Below, piece after piece: positions 61,261-64,000 of a stretch of DNA of 64,000 bases. The stretch comes from Galbula dea. Taxonomy: Eukaryota > Chordata > Aves > Piciformes > Galbulidae. Below the pieces are notes generated by a model. The model had not been told where the DNA came from. It ran no database searches and saw only the letters and a list, made by a program, of their open reading frames with translations. A program made the translations under genes and the position numbers. Each line of letters starts with the position of its first letter. Position 1 is the stretch's first letter. Where the stretch lies: contig VWZX01010597.1 in the NCBI GenBank assembly GCA_013399015.1, forward strand, positions 124,001 to 188,000, given 5' to 3'.

Positions 61261-64000
61261 CTCTTTGGCCACATCCTCTGCTACAAATTCAGCACCAGGG
61301 GCACACAGAGAAGGGTGAAGGGAAGGGAGAAGGCAATGAAGAGTTTTAAAAGGATTTGCGTTAATTCCTCCAAGATGTTCCTATGTGATGTTTCTCAGTC
61401 AATATGAGATTAGATTGAAGAGAGGATGGCCATTGTTAATCCTCTTCTACCCATTCCCACAATGGGTATAAATATGGGAACAAAACACAAAAACTTTCAG
61501 AGGACTTTTTTTATTGCTGTTTTCTATTTTTCTCTTCACTGCACATCAAGGAGGACATTGAAGATCAGAGTCTTTTTGGTCTTGTTTTTCCCAGGAAGGC
61601 AAGTAGTCAAGAGGGAATACCACATAAGTGCTGGACAGTGAGGCTCTCTGGTTCCTTCTGCAGCTGCAGACCTCTTGGCCCAGAGCTGTAATTGTAGCCA
61701 GGCAGAATGAGCCTTTCTCCTTCTGGCAAGGTTGGAGGTAAAGGGCAGCGATTGAGGGTCTGTGTTCCCTTTAAGAAAGACCATGCAATTCAAACTTTGT
61801 CATTATCATGCATCTTCTGGGAATTTTATAGCACATTTTTGTTAGAAATAAAGGTCCTTTGCATTCACTAATGTCAGCACGGAGACTAAGGAGTCTTTCC
61901 ATTCAGCCAGGCCAGGTATGACGTGAACCATTTCAATTCCAGTTTGTCCATCTGATCTGTTCTCTTACCTTTCCCTTTATTAATGTATATCTAGCTTATT
62001 TACATGCTTGGAAGAATGGGAAGCACTTCATTCCCTCCATGTGCACTTGCTGCACCACTATAAACATCTTCACATCTTGTTTGAAATTACTTTAAAGAAC
62101 TCCTGTATTCATGCTGTCTTACGTATCTTCCCCAGAGTAAGAATATATGCTACAAAATAGGTCACTGTGCATATTTTTTCTTACATATCAGACTGACACT
62201 GAAGTGGGGAGCAAGTGAAGAGAGCAGAGAAGTGGGGAGGAAGAAGATATTTTCTTTCTTCGTTCCTCCACCTCTTATTTTTTCCCTATTAACAAAAGAA
62301 AGAAAAAATGAAATTCATCAAAAATTAATGTAAGATGCAAGCCTGATCTTCCACTAGGCTCTGCCTAAATTTGAACATCCTGATTTCTGATGGCAAGTTC
62401 CCTATGTTCTGCCAGTGTAAATCCTTGAAGAAAACTGAGGTCATGATAATAAGCATTTCTATGGTAACTTTTATCATAAGGTTCTAAAGTAATTCACTAA
62501 CCTAACTTTGGAATAACCTTCTGAAACAATTAGTTATCAGTTCTCCTCTTGCACATACAGAAAAGCAGTGCTGCAGAACATTGAAACAACTTTCCCAAAG
62601 GTGTTCATAGACTGTAGTGTAACTCAAGACCAAGGCACAGGTCTCAAGGCCCCAAAACTGATGCTTTGAGCACAGGGCCATACTCTTTAAGGCAGTCTAC
62701 CACCAGGCAAAGTGACAAGTGGGACTTAGTTCCTCCTTTTCAGTCAGCACCATAGCAGTGGAGAGTTTCTGTTTCATTTACTTTTGGTCAAGTTTTTCCC
62801 TGTAGGGAAATAAATAATCCATTTGCTGTTTCTGTCTGACACTTCATCTAACGTGCATGGCTCAGACATCTAAAACACAGGTGACCAGAAATAGAATCTG
62901 TTTTAAATATGTAATTGTCCAATTTCTTTCAAGATTCTGGAAAAATATTCCCTATGACACACAGGAACTTTAAGTAGGTTTCATAGGCACCACCTGTCAT
63001 TTTCAAGCAGAAGATTGATAAGGCTTGGCATCAACTTTATCCACAGTCTTTCTTTTCCCTGTCCCCTCCTTGAATATGTTTTTATCCCTTACCTCAGTAT
63101 CTGACTTTGATGAACTTTCTGTCAGTCTCCAGAGTAGCCCATCCAACACATCAGCTACCAGCAAAGCAGGGGTGTATTGTTCTTCCAGCACAGAAAGTGA
63201 AGGGAAGAGCAGTTCAGAGGTTGTTTTTACCCACTAGTGCTAGCCTTCCTCTGTTCTCTCTCTCTCGTAGTGGCTGTGAGGTGGAAAGGGAGCATGGATA
63301 CCCTCAACACTGATCTCTGCTGGCTGGGCTCCAACTGCTCCTTTAGTTGTATGCAACCTTGGCTGAACTCAGTGGTTAGCTCAAGCATATAATAAAAATC
63401 CCCTCCCATGCCCCAAAAGTGTTTTAATTGCCTTTCTTCACTTGTACATCTTTGTGGGTCACAGTTGGCCAATTCATCATGAAAGTACCAGCCAAGCCTT
63501 GAAAACCAAGCCTTTTTTTATTGTAGGCAGAAGTGTGCTTTCAGAAACTAGGCAGTTAAGGCATATTCTCCATAAAAGAAACAGGAAATAGCATGTAACA
63601 TCCATTACTGTCCTGACGGAAACAAAATCAGGGCCTTGTCTTCCATCTTTTCACCTGGAGCTCACGCCACCCAAAGCAGGCTTCCCAAAAGTCCCAGGGC
63701 TCTTGAAAAGATCAGCAGACAGGACTTGCTGTAATTATTTGGGGTTAGTCTAGCATCTATGCTCAACTCATTCTCTTCTTTCCTTTGCCTTGTAAGAGTT
63801 TTTATCCCCTGCTTGTTTAATCAAGTATAGTTACCATTTTGCTTCAAAGAGCTCAGATATATTTCCTTTCAGGTGCAGCTTTAATGAACAGTGAATTTAA
63901 CTCCAGTCACCCATAACACTCTTAACTGATTTAAGCTTTCTCTTTCCTGACTTCAGGGGCTACTCAAGGAAACTCTCCTCCCTCCCAAACCAAGGTCTCT

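Larger units (their letters stand above)
59276..64000. other. Unique noncoding DNA, no gene recognised
   Basis: No gene, RNA or repeat recognised apart from a (TTTG)n run at 61073-61096. Frames are all 85 codons or shorter. A CT run near 63260-63270 is minor. Positions 61090-61260 are listed separately as a possible conserved element. Confidence 0.55.

Overview
The window looks like a stretch of a bird chromosome with no protein-coding gene I can name. The best clue is the repeat content. There are many 5'-truncated CR1 non-LTR retrotransposon copies ending in the ATTCTGTG-type octamer repeat, plus one solo LTR that looks like the avian ERVL type. The rest is AT-rich, non-repetitive DNA with short open frames, poly-T/poly-A tracts and a few microsatellites. 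There is no operon structure, CpG island, rRNA, tRNA or CRISPR array. Crocodilians and turtles also carry CR1, so Aves is an inference. No species can be named.

Layout. 1-3.2 kb: no recognisable gene. 3.23-3.45 kb: very old CR1 piece (+). 3.92-4.35 and 7.53-7.70 kb: two 3' CR1 fragments (-) of one subfamily. 12.3-12.5 kb: possible very old CR1 piece (-). 10.9-11.3 and 17.25-18.0 kb: AT-rich unique DNA that could be conserved noncoding sequence (speculative). 18.37-20.16 kb: a CR1 (+) whose reverse-transcriptase region is split by an inverted CR1 3' fragment, making a roughly 400-bp, almost identical inverted repeat. 20.2-30.6 kb: no gene seen. 30.6-31.0 kb: CR1 fragment (-). 32.74-34.11 kb: the longest uninterrupted CR1 copy (-), with a decayed reverse transcriptase. 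34.55-35.14 kb: a much older CR1 copy (-). 35.1-51.8 kb: unique DNA with microsatellites and, near 50.8-51.1 kb, two splice-site-flanked open segments that are at best weak exon candidates. 51.77-51.83 and 57.27-57.47 kb: short CR1 3' ends (+). 58.56-59.28 kb: solo LTR (-) with recognisable CCAAT, TATA and poly(A) signals and near-matching 5-bp flanks. 59.3-64 kb: unique DNA.

The recognisable coding sequence is all decayed retrotransposon reverse transcriptase. The window is most simply a gene desert or part of a very large intron. I found no clear undescribed system. The most unusual structure is the inverted, nested CR1 at 18.4-20.2 kb.
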